Positions 1-5,707 of a stretch of DNA of 5,762 bases are shown here, in pieces. Location of the stretch: positions 1 to 5,762 of the forward strand of contig URNU01000103.1 in assembly GCA_900549275.1 (NCBI GenBank), written 5' to 3'. The notes beneath the pieces are model-generated. The model saw only the letters and a list, made by a program, of their open reading frames with translations, had not been told where the DNA came from and did not search any database. Within the stretch, counting starts at the first letter, position 1. Every line of letters begins with the position of its first letter. Both the position numbers and the translations under genes were made by a program. This stretch comes from an uncultured Collinsella sp. (GTDB lineage: Bacteria; Actinomycetota; Coriobacteriia; Coriobacteriales; Coriobacteriaceae).

Positions 1-304
1 ACTATTGAAAAAGTGAATAACGCAATCAATGAACTGTTGAATTGCGGCAGAACGGAACAACCGAACAACGCGACTACGATATAACGGAACTGTTGAACAT
101 CGAACTGACCGGGGCTGAATTTTGTCCGCAAGAGTCGTACGCTGCCGTACAAAACCGTCCAGCAGCGCACCGTTAAGGCTCTGCCCTAACACCCGGCGTT
201 TGCGGCGTAAGGTCACGCCATTGTCGAACTGCGTAACTACGGCATAGCTGAAACGGCGAACATCTATAAACCCAAAGAACGCATTGATAAAGAGATGGCG
301 CGTT
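1..304. other. Region without a recognisable gene; possible decayed or truncated coding sequence
   Basis: No gene with a normal start, ribosome site and stop can be supported here. On the minus strand a frame with an ATG at 381 stays open for 127 codons to the left edge, but it overlaps the last 77 bases of the 74-residue gene, has no clear ribosome site and gives an Arg/Phe/Val-rich protein typical of antisense frames. On the plus strand, protein-like stretches occur in different frames: one ending at 82-84, one from 84 to 173, and one from 211 past 304 that includes VELRNYGIAETANIYKPKERID; they are broken by stops at 82, 174 and 208. GAACTGTTGAA occurs at 31-41 and 87-97, and AACGGAAC at 51-58 and 83-90. 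Short inverted repeats at 138-151 and 204-219 lack T-runs. A pseudogene remnant or low-quality contig end would both fit. Confidence 0.4.
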
Positions 305-529
305 TTAAATCTCGGACCATAAATCCAAAACAGTGGCGTCCTGTCGAATCGTGGCCAAGTAATCGCAGTAATCGTAAGCATCCTCAGAATCACGCATCAC
401 GGCAATCAGTTTTCCGCTACGCGCGTCTACCACGGCGTGTCGAAATCCCGCCGCCTGGCGCATCATCCGGTTACGTTGGCGTTCGATCTCGATCGCATCC
501 AGCAGGAGGTCGCCGTCGTCGTTAGTCAT
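305..529 (-). CDS. Small protein of unknown function, third gene of the restriction-modification operon
   Basis: I do not recognise this 74-residue protein. It starts with an acidic helix-prone stretch (MTNDDGDLLLDAIEIERQ), has a basic, Met-rich turn (about 19-24), then HAVVDARSGKLIAVMRD (28-44), which looks like a beta hairpin, and ends in an acidic, aromatic helical tail with two DY pairs and a C-terminal LWSEI. There is no signal peptide, membrane segment or helix-turn-helix. The ATG at 529 is chosen over the in-frame ATG at 568 because GGAG (539-536) lies six bases before it. The chosen start leaves a 13-base gap after the endonuclease stop, whereas the longer form would overlap that gene by 26 bases. 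Position implies co-expression with the restriction-modification genes. An accessory or regulatory role is possible, but it could equally be an unrelated plasmid gene. Confidence 0.6.
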   Translation of the reverse strand: MTNDDGDLLLDAIEIERQRNRMMRQAAGFRHAVVDARSGKLIAVMRDSEDAYDYCDYLATIRQDATVLDLWSEI

Positions 530-539
530 TCGAAGCTCC
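530..539 (-). promoter_or_regulatory. Ribosome binding site that fixes the 74-residue gene start at ATG 529
   Basis: GGAG (539-536) followed by six bases and ATG at 529. It falls just after the endonuclease TAG (545-543), consistent with reinitiation from the upstream gene. Confidence 0.6.
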
Positions 540-542
540 GAT

Positions 543-1733
543 CTAGGCGATTGCCTTTTCCCTTGCATAGGCGATGAACTTCTTCAGCGGCCAGATGCCT
601 CCCCTGAATTGAGGCGGGTATGCCTTTATGTACTGCTTGGGGACGACAAGTTGAACATTGTCGGCCTGCATTTCTTCGAGCTGCTTAATCGTGTTTCCCT
701 GCTGCATCGTGACAAGGAAATGGGTGCGTCCCTTGTTTCGATCTGCCTCACTCAGAATTTGACGCCAACGGTCCTTGCACGTCGTCTTGGCGGCGAGAAT
801 TATCAGCTTGTCGGTTGGGAACGACAGGTCGTGATAAGCGGCTCCCGATGGGAAAACGAAGTCAGGCCGCTTGTTCCCCTCGGTTCTAACTTGTTCCTCG
901 AACTCTAGACTGTTTGCTGTGAAGATCGAGCTGAGGTGGTGTTCGAAGGACTTTCCGGCACGGCTTTTGCGGCGGTTGAGGACGGTGTTCGCCAATTTTA
1001 CGAAGGACTCGACATCCGAGAAGCCGTTCTTGATTTGAGGTCCATATGCCTGCGATTCGAGTTCTCGAAAGATGGAGAACTCGACGCGCGTGTAGTCGAC
1101 TAGTTTGAAGTCTGGATCCGCTTTGAGAAGATCAACGCGGTCGTGGACGGACTGCTGTATCTCCCTTGCCTTGGCTGACACCTCATCTGACAGCGGGAAG
1201 TCTGCACCGCCGGCAACGCCGAGGGTCCTCACGTACGCAGCGATTTCAGCGGCTTCGTCAAGCTCCGGCATAAGGCCAACGGTTGGCGAAAACATGTTTC
1301 CGGCGTCTTGGGGACCAAGATTGAACGCTGTCAGGTAGTCCTCGATTTCTGATTCACTCACGAGGATATAGGCCGAATACTCATCTTCGCTGAGTCGGGA
1401 AAAGACGAATAACGCCCCGGTTTCCTCAGGCTTCAGGTAAGGGAAACCGCGGCCGAGGCGAGTGAGGCGCAGTTCGCCCTTGCTCTCATACCAAGTGAAC
1501 GTGCTGTCAGTTTTAACGTCGCCCTGCCACGTTATGCGGATATTCTCGCGTTTCGCGACGTGCTCGCTGGGGAGCTCGCCAAAAATCATCGGGCACGTCT
1601 TTTTGCTCAAGAGAACGCCTGACTGGTGTCCGCCGGTCAGGCCAGTATCGTTGGCAGACAAAAACTTGATGTAGGTGTTTGTGCTGCGGTTCGTCGCGTC
1701 GATTGCCGCTGCACAGAAGTTCTGATCTGCCAT
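543..1733 (-). CDS. Type IIE restriction endonuclease, EcoRII family (predicted CCWGG)
   Basis: Cuts unmethylated DNA at the target of the preceding methyltransferase. At 396 residues it nearly equals EcoRII (404 by memory). The N-terminal part (about 1-170) corresponds to the EcoRII effector-binding domain that occupies a second, non-cleaved site. The C-terminal part (about 210-375) is the EcoRII catalytic domain: the helix KSFEHHLSSIF (261-271), then NKRPDFVFPS (287-296) with D291, Y300, AAKTTCKDRW (314-323) with K316 and R322, and E329. With a constant offset of eight these line up with the EcoRII active-site residues I recall (D299, Y308, K324, R330, E337), so the site looks intact. ATG at 1733 has AGGAG four bases upstream, and that ribosome site overlaps the methyltransferase stop codon. 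This places endonuclease translation after the methyltransferase, as usual for ordered expression. Specificity is inferred from family, not tested. Confidence 0.95.
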   Translation of the reverse strand: MADQNFCAAAIDATNRSTNTYIKFLSANDTGLTGGHQSGVLLSKKTCPMIFGELPSEHVAKRENIRITWQGDVKTDSTFTWYESKGELRLTRLGRGFPYLKPEETGALFVFSRLSEDEYSAYILVSESEIEDYLTAFNLGPQDAGNMFSPTVGLMPELDEAAEIAAYVRTLGVAGGADFPLSDEVSAKAREIQQSVHDRVDLLKADPDFKLVDYTRVEFSIFRELESQAYGPQIKNGFSDVESFVKLANTVLNRRKSRAGKSFEHHLSSIFTANSLEFEEQVRTEGNKRPDFVFPSGAAYHDLSFPTDKLIILAAKTTCKDRWRQILSEADRNKGRTHFLVTMQQGNTIKQLEEMQADNVQLVVPKQYIKAYPPQFRGGIWPLKKFIAYAREKAIA

Positions 1734-1742
1734 GGTTCTCCT
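1734..1742 (-). promoter_or_regulatory. Endonuclease ribosome binding site overlapping the methyltransferase stop codon
   Basis: AGGAG (1742-1738) begins within the TAG stop of the methyltransferase (1743-1741), four bases before the endonuclease ATG. The methyltransferase start uses nearly the same leader (AGGAGAACA before GTG at 2712). The overlap suggests endonuclease synthesis is coupled to passage of ribosomes through the methyltransferase. Confidence 0.7.
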
Positions 1743-2712
1743 ATTTCTCGGAATCGAGCCTCGTCAACTCGGTGACAAGCGCTTTTGCCACCTCGGCCAT
1801 GAGCGGAACGGCAACAGAATTACCGAACTGCCTATAGGCCTGTGTGTCAGACACCGGAATCTCAAAGTCCTCTGGGAAGCCCTGCAAGCGGGCGCACTCA
1901 CGGGGCGTAAGGCGTCTTGGGTTCTTTCCGTCCTGGGGAATCAGAATCTCAGAACCGTCCTTGTAGTAGCGCGCAGAAAGTGTGCGAGAGTGACCCGCCG
2001 GGTTGGCCATGCCGTAGCCGAAGCCGTTTCCAGCGGCCTTGTGCTTGGCGGCGTAGGCCTGAAGATACGCCCACAGATTGTCGGTGAGGGTGTACTTCTC
2101 AGGAATGTCCACATCGAGGATGTCGGCCAGACATGGCTTGATTTTCGGTTTTGGCAGATCAAAGTCGAATGTCGCGCGACCGTCGTAGAAATCCCGATTG
2201 AAGCCAATCAGAACGATGCGCTCACGATGTTGCGGGACGTAATCTTGGGCATCCAAAACCTGATAGAAAAGGTCGTAGCCGAGGCCGTCGACAGCATCTT
2301 GAATGACCCTGAAGGTGTTTCCCTTATCGTGACTTGTCAGGTTTTTAACGTTCTCGAGGAAGAAGGCTTTTGGGCGCTTCTCGGCTAGGATTCGGCAAAC
2401 ATCGAAAAACAGTGTTCCCTGAGTCTCGTCCTCGAAGCCGGTGGCGCGACCAAGGCTGTTCTTTTTGGAGACGCCAGCAATCGAGAAAGGCTGGCAAGGA
2501 AAGCCGCCAACCAGAATATCGTGGTCGGGAATGTCCTGAGCATCGACTTGGGTAATGTCATCGTCGGGAATCTCATGGAAGTTGGCCTCATAGGTTTTGC
2601 GGCTGAACTTATTCCATTCGTTTGAGTAAACGCATTTTGCGCCGGTTGACTCCAAGGCAAGGCGCAAACCGCCGATGCCGGCAAAAAGATCGATGAAAGT
2701 GTATGTGCTCAC
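1741..2712 (-). CDS. DNA (cytosine-5-)-methyltransferase, EcoRII/Dcm family
   Basis: Transfers a methyl group from S-adenosylmethionine to C5 of cytosine, protecting DNA from the adjacent endonuclease. The 323-residue protein has all main C5-methyltransferase motifs in order: I FIDLFAGIGG (6-15); IV GGFPCQPFS (69-77) with catalytic Cys73; VI ENV (120-122); VIII QHRERI (161-166); a target-recognition region (about 186-260) containing SARYYKDGSEILI; IX RRLTPRECARLQGFP (266-280); X QFGNSVAVPL (295-304). The SARYYKDGSEILI stretch and the partner enzyme point to the EcoRII/Dcm group, so CCWGG is the predicted target. It begins almost directly at motif I, so it lacks the N-terminal extension of M.EcoRII and Dcm (about 470 residues), part of which is a regulator in M.SsoII-like enzymes. 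The start is GTG at 2712, with AGGAG four bases upstream. The endonuclease follows after seven bases. A 28-bp TATATA-rich palindrome lies 37 bp upstream of the start. Confidence 0.97.
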   Translation of the reverse strand: MSTYTFIDLFAGIGGLRLALESTGAKCVYSNEWNKFSRKTYEANFHEIPDDDITQVDAQDIPDHDILVGGFPCQPFSIAGVSKKNSLGRATGFEDETQGTLFFDVCRILAEKRPKAFFLENVKNLTSHDKGNTFRVIQDAVDGLGYDLFYQVLDAQDYVPQHRERIVLIGFNRDFYDGRATFDFDLPKPKIKPCLADILDVDIPEKYTLTDNLWAYLQAYAAKHKAAGNGFGYGMANPAGHSRTLSARYYKDGSEILIPQDGKNPRRLTPRECARLQGFPEDFEIPVSDTQAYRQFGNSVAVPLMAEVAKALVTELTRLDSEK

Positions 2713-2747
2713 TGTTCTCCTGTTTCAAAAATGCAAGCAGTATTTCT

Positions 2748-2777
2748 GTATATAGAATGTATATACATTCTATATAA
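2748..2777. promoter_or_regulatory. 28-bp perfect palindrome of three 11-bp-phased TATATA octamers upstream of the restriction-modification operon; candidate RHH operator
   Basis: Positions 2749-2776 form a perfect palindrome centred between 2762 and 2763. It consists of GTATATAG (2748), GTATATAC (2759) and CTATATAA (2770) at 11-bp spacing, the same pitch and unit as the element before parA. The 18-bp core TATATAGAWWGTATATAC occurs at 2749-2766, 3677-3694 and 3699-3716, and here also inverted at 2759-2776. It begins right after the RHH stop codon and ends 36 bp before the methyltransferase start. The likely role is a second binding site for the RHH protein, acting as operator of the methyltransferase-endonuclease genes or as part of parS. 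It has no GC-rich stem or following T-run, so it is a poor intrinsic terminator. Confidence 0.75.
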
Positions 2778-3020
2778 CTACTCTTGGTCCATTCTCAGCT
2801 CGAGCCCTTCGACGATGAGCCGCGAAACGGTCGTATTGTGTTCTGCGGCGTAGGCTGAGATTTCAGCTTTCTGGGCATCGGTAACCCAGAAAGTTATGCA
2901 TTTGCCCTTCTTTCGGGTGTTAGTTGAGTCGCCCTTGTGCTGAAGGTCCTGGTTTGCCATGAGGGTCGGCGCAGCCTCCTCAGGCACCGTCATTCGACGG
3001 ACTGGTCTTTTAGCCGGCAT
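2778..3020 (-). CDS. Ribbon-helix-helix DNA-binding protein, probable ParG/omega-like centromere-binding partner and repressor
   Basis: Probably the centromere-binding adaptor and autorepressor of the partition cassette. The 80-residue protein has a basic, likely disordered N-tail (1-38, with KRPVRR near the start), then KCITFWV (40-46) as the DNA-contacting beta strand, helix A (about 47-61) and helix B (about 64-77, TVSRLIVEGLELRM). This is the ribbon-helix-helix layout with a mobile tail seen in ParG. An in-frame ATG lies 15 bases upstream at 3035, but GAGGAG (3033-3028) is seven bases before the ATG at 3020, which is therefore preferred. The gene overlaps parA by 11 bases. In type Ib systems this protein, not ParA, binds the operator and centromere; the two arrays of 11-bp-phased TATATA units flanking the par genes are the obvious targets. 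Fold and pairing are well supported; exact role is inferred. An antitoxin is less likely, as no toxin gene is adjacent. Confidence 0.85.
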   Translation of the reverse strand: MPAKRPVRRMTVPEEAAPTLMANQDLQHKGDSTNTRKKGKCITFWVTDAQKAEISAYAAEHNTTVSRLIVEGLELRMDQE

Positions 3021-3636
3021 AGTGAATCTCCTCATCGTTGCGCAGGATTTCCTTTAGCTCTTCCCAAATCTCCTCGTAGCCGAAAAGGTCGTCACCGAAT
3101 GAGTTGCCGAAGAAGTTTCGCAGACCCTCGCGACGCCGGACCTGGTGGTCGAAATAGCTCAAGTCGTTATCTTCGATTTCGCTTTGGGCCTTCGCGAACG
3201 AAAGGGTGTTGGCAGCGACCTGCGTGAGGAGCACGCCGTAGAAAACGCCGCGTGTGGTGAGCGTACGGGCGGTCTCGATTGTCTTCACGACATCGGCCGC
3301 CCCGGGACCCGTCGGAATCACGACAAAATCCGATGCCTCGGCCGCCTCGTCCATGATGTTGCCGTTGGGCGGGCAATCGATAAAGATCCACTTGTCTGGG
3401 TCCTTGCGGTACTTGATGCCAGCGCGCCGCACCGTCGCCAGGTTTGCCGACAACACGGGAAACGGCAGGGAGTCGTCGTTCTGGTCAGCAAGAAGCGCCC
3501 AGAAGCTGGCGCTCGATTGCGGATCGCAATCGTATACCTCGACGTCTTTGCCTTCGCGCTCGGCGGCCGTAGCCAAAGACATCGCGGTCGTTGTTTTGCC
3601 GACGCCACCTTTTAAGTTCATAGCCGAAATAATCAC
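3010..3636 (-). CDS. parA: ParA-type partition ATPase (type Ib, small)
   Basis: Walker-type ATPase that drives plasmid segregation by ATP-dependent, nucleoid-associated dynamics with a centromere-binding partner. From the GTG at 3636 it is 208 residues. Seen: deviant Walker A KGGVGKTT (9-16) immediately after the N-terminal strand; the A-prime motif YDCDPQSSAS (35-44); Walker B IFIDCPP (84-90). No N-terminal helix-turn-helix is present, and with the short length this fits type Ib ParA/ParF proteins rather than P1-like ParA. The start is GTG at 3636, not the in-frame TTG at 3651: AGAGGA sits six bases before the GTG, the TTG has no ribosome site, and a start reading MIISAMNLKGG is typical of the family. 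The stop overlaps the RHH gene by 11 bases, so the two are translationally coupled. It lies 61 bp after rep, with the phased repeat array and a likely promoter in that junction. Confidence 0.95.
   Translation of the reverse strand: MIISAMNLKGGVGKTTTAMSLATAAEREGKDVEVYDCDPQSSASFWALLADQNDDSLPFPVLSANLATVRRAGIKYRKDPDKWIFIDCPPNGNIMDEAAEASDFVVIPTGPGAADVVKTIETARTLTTRGVFYGVLLTQVAANTLSFAKAQSEIEDNDLSYFDHQVRRREGLRNFFGNSFGDDLFGYEEIWEELKEILRNDEEIHYAG
3021..3033 (-). promoter_or_regulatory. Ribosome binding site for the RHH gene, inside the end of parA
   Basis: GAGGAG (3033-3028) with a seven-base spacer precedes the ATG at 3020. It lies within the last codons of parA, implying coupled translation, and argues against the in-frame ATG at 3035. 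Confidence 0.75.
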
Positions 3637-3648
3637 GGGCGTTCCTCT
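3637..3648 (-). promoter_or_regulatory. Ribosome binding site that fixes the parA start at GTG 3636
   Basis: AGAGGA (3648-3643) is followed by a six-base spacer and GTG at 3636. The in-frame TTG at 3651 has no purine-rich site upstream. The choice removes five N-terminal residues (MRGTP). Confidence 0.75.
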
Positions 3649-3672
3649 CAAGTGCTGTTGTATCTAACAGTG

Positions 3673-3716
3673 AGTCTATATAGAAAGTATATACAGTCTA
3701 TATAGATTGTATATAC
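3673..3716. repeat. Two adjacent 22-bp direct repeats made of four TATATA octamers at 11-bp pitch; candidate parS/operator
   Basis: Repeat copies at 3673-3694 and 3695-3716 abut exactly and differ at only two of 22 positions (AA at 3685-3686 versus TT at 3707-3708). Each is itself two units, so the element reads as four palindromic octamers: CTATATAG (3676), GTATATAC (3687), CTATATAG (3698), GTATATAC (3709), each 11 bp after the last. One helical turn per unit places all centres on one DNA face, as expected for cooperative RHH dimers. The right half lies inside the 3' end of rep, including its stop codon. The array lies 40-80 bp upstream of the parA start and overlaps a plausible promoter, so it probably serves as autoregulatory operator and centromere. 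The repeat is directly visible; the role is inferred. Confidence 0.85.
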
Positions 3717-5707
3717 TTTTCTTTCAACTCGGCGAGCTCGTCGGCTGTAAGCGTTCGCCCCGCGCTCCTCGCCGCACGCAGCTCCTCGAACAGGTCTGAC
3801 GCCTCGTGTCTCGCCCATTCAATTGCAGCCCGAACGCCGAGGGTGCGAGCTTTCATCAGGTCGGAACGCTTTCCCATAAGGTCGGCTGTCGTCATGGCGT
3901 CGAAGTAATCGTCGGTCTCAGTGTTCCATGCCTGGCGCTCATCATCGATGCCGATCTTGATCTGATTGAGAAGATCTTCGTTCTCGCGGACAATTCTCTC
4001 GACCTCGGCAGCACGCTTAAAGCCGAAAAAGACCGCCGTCTGCTCATATGGTTCCCACGGATGCGCCGCGACATGGCGCAGTACCGCGCGAACAAGACCT
4101 GGCCGATCATTTGCATACTTCCGCTTGAATTGCTCGGCCTGTTCCTCGATAACCTTATGAGGCCGGTACGTTGGACGCCTGTCTTGGTTCATAGCCTTCT
4201 TGTATTCATTCTGCCATCCAGGCTTGAGCCATTTATAGACAGTCGGACGGGACACCCCAGCGACGCGAGCTAGCGCCGACATACTTAAACCAGGGTTCTC
4301 AGTCGCAGTTTTCCAAACCTGCACGGCCTTCGTCGGCGCTCCATCTCGGTTGCCGTTATCCCACCAATTCGTGCCATGGGCCTTCTGATTCAGGTCCCTT
4401 GTCATGCGGGCCTTTTCAAGAGACAAATCCTTCGGGAGTCTCTTGTCTGGCGGATTACTACCATGTCCCATCTTCTCACCATATGAGACAGCGGCCTTTC
4501 GCTCGCAGAATCCCTGAGTGTAACGACGCGCCCGCCCAGCCGCTGAGCCGCCCTCAAACGCCTCCAGAGCCGCCGCCACGTCGTTAGCGGTAAACCTGTT
4601 GCTTGGCTCTACCGAAAGGGCGTCAAATCGATCAAGAAGGCCGTATGCATCGTCCTCAAGCTCGTCGTAAGAAACGCCACACTTGTTAGCCATGACAGCA
4701 AGATAGAAGATGCACCAATAACGGTGATCAACTGATGCCTGATCCCTGATGACGCTCAAAACCCGATCGTAGCCGGCACGGCCATACGTCCACCCTCCGC
4801 GCGGATCGTCGTTAACAACGCACCTTTCATACCACTCGGGCCACAATTCTTTTGCCTGGGCGATCGGAGTCTTCTTGCGGGCCTCCTGCGTAAGTTCTCG
4901 AAGAGCTGCAAGACCATCCATATCCTTCTTGCCCCGCAGCTTTTGAACAAAAGACAGCAAATAGGGGATTGTAGCAGGCGGGGTCGCATCGTGAGAAAAA
5001 CACTCGGCAACATACGGCTGCTTAATCTTTGGATTGCCGATGTCCCCATTGAGCTTCGTGGCGCTTCCGACCATCCGGAAACCTTGGAAGATGCCCTGAG
5101 TCTGCTTCTTGTCTGGGTCGCTGGCGCTTGTGTTGGCGTTCCAAACTCGGTCGGTCAGCTCGCGCTTGAGGACCTGTAGACCAGTGACGTAGCGGGTCAT
5201 AAGCGGCACTGGATGTTCGAGAAGGTAAACGACGTGAAGGCCTGTCCCTGAGCTGACGAGATAGTTGGCATAGGGAATTGCACCACGCTCCATCTGGTGG
5301 AGCAAGTTATCAAGCTCGCGTTCGCCAACGTAATCGAGATCGATCATGATGGCATGCAAGTATCGGGCATTACGGCTGCTGCGGCTCTTGCCGTAATAGC
5401 TGACCGGAGCCAAAAACATAAACGTGTTCTGCTCAATCGACAGCTTTCGAAGCTCTTCAAGTTCTTCAAGACCGTCATGAAGCGTGTATCGATGCATAAT
5501 GCGTTTTACAAGTTTATTGCCCTTTGGGTCGACTCCTCGTTCTATCTCCTTGCCGGTGTCCTCAAGAACAATGACGTTGGGCTTACCATCGGAATCGTTA
5601 CCCTTCTTCTGGAGAGTCCCATTAGGAAACATAGCGTGATAAAAGGTGTCGGGATCGCAGTAGCTCCAACCCAAACGATAGGCGTCAAACAACTTCTCGT
5701 TTCTCAC
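3698..5707 (-). CDS. Plasmid replication protein with archaeo-eukaryotic primase-like core and C-terminal helix-turn-helix
   Basis: Likely the replication initiator/primase of the element, a cytoplasmic DNA-binding protein of about 669 residues. Seen: a hydrophobic strand ending in I-D-L-D (residues 122-125), a candidate metal-binding DxD; then SSGTGLH (152-158), matching the small-x-His motif of archaeo-eukaryotic primases; then QGFRMVGSATK (208-218), at the place of the third core motif in primase-polymerase Reps. A helical region (about 300-410) could be a primase C-terminal domain. LSMSALARVAGVSRPTVYKWL (474-494) is a clear helix-turn-helix, followed by a charged helical tail. I see no Walker A helicase motif. 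The GTG at 5707 has no Shine-Dalgarno, and the frame stays open to the right edge (18 further codons, no start codon), so the true N-terminus may lie outside the window. The last codons and TAG stop lie inside the phased TATATA array upstream of parA. The Rep assignment rests on motifs and position beside par genes; a primase-only role is the alternative. Confidence 0.78.
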   Translation of the reverse strand: MRNEKLFDAYRLGWSYCDPDTFYHAMFPNGTLQKKGNDSDGKPNVIVLEDTGKEIERGVDPKGNKLVKRIMHRYTLHDGLEELEELRKLSIEQNTFMFLAPVSYYGKSRSSRNARYLHAIMIDLDYVGERELDNLLHQMERGAIPYANYLVSSGTGLHVVYLLEHPVPLMTRYVTGLQVLKRELTDRVWNANTSASDPDKKQTQGIFQGFRMVGSATKLNGDIGNPKIKQPYVAECFSHDATPPATIPYLLSFVQKLRGKKDMDGLAALRELTQEARKKTPIAQAKELWPEWYERCVVNDDPRGGWTYGRAGYDRVLSVIRDQASVDHRYWCIFYLAVMANKCGVSYDELEDDAYGLLDRFDALSVEPSNRFTANDVAAALEAFEGGSAAGRARRYTQGFCERKAAVSYGEKMGHGSNPPDKRLPKDLSLEKARMTRDLNQKAHGTNWWDNGNRDGAPTKAVQVWKTATENPGLSMSALARVAGVSRPTVYKWLKPGWQNEYKKAMNQDRRPTYRPHKVIEEQAEQFKRKYANDRPGLVRAVLRHVAAHPWEPYEQTAVFFGFKRAAEVERIVRENEDLLNQIKIGIDDERQAWNTETDDYFDAMTTADLMGKRSDLMKARTLGVRAAIEWARHEASDLFEELRAARSAGRTLTADELAELKEKYIQSI
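3699..3727 (-). promoter_or_regulatory. Candidate sigma70-type promoter of the par operon
   Basis: On the minus strand TTGAAA (3727-3722) is followed after 17 bases by TATATA (3704-3699), a plausible -35/-10 pair with ideal spacing. Transcription would start near 3692, giving a leader of about 55 bases before the parA GTG. The -10 and part of the spacer lie inside the phased octamer array, so a protein bound there would block RNA polymerase. TATA-like hexamers are abundant here by composition, so the exact -10 is uncertain; TATACT nearby is an alternative but lacks a good -35. Confidence 0.4.

Noticed and set aside
291..313. GAGAT/ATCTC inverted repeat at the end of the operon as a terminator
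   Set aside because: The stem is only five pairs with a 13-base loop and just a three-base T stretch; too weak to call.
295..525. 76-codon plus-strand open frame opposite the small third operon gene
   Set aside because: Arg/Pro/Ser-rich product without ribosome site, typical of an antisense frame; the minus-strand gene has a GGAG and operon position.
1732..2388. 218-codon open frame on the plus strand
   Set aside because: It is antisense to the methyltransferase, whose full motif set leaves no doubt about the coding strand; the plus-strand product shows no recognisable domain.
2749..2776. The perfect palindrome read as an intrinsic terminator after the RHH gene
   Set aside because: The stem is almost all A/T with no GC-rich base and no following T-run; phasing identical to the parA-side array fits a protein-binding site better.
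2778..3020. RHH protein as antitoxin of a toxin-antitoxin pair
   Set aside because: The overlapping partner is a ParA ATPase and no toxin-sized gene is adjacent; partition is the better reading.
3145..3667. Two overlapping plus-strand open frames of 137 and 156 codons
   Set aside because: Both are antisense to parA, which has complete Walker motifs; there is no convincing ribosome site or recognisable product.
3806..4273. 155-codon plus-strand open frame
   Set aside because: Antisense shadow within the C-terminal half of rep, opposite the helix-turn-helix region.
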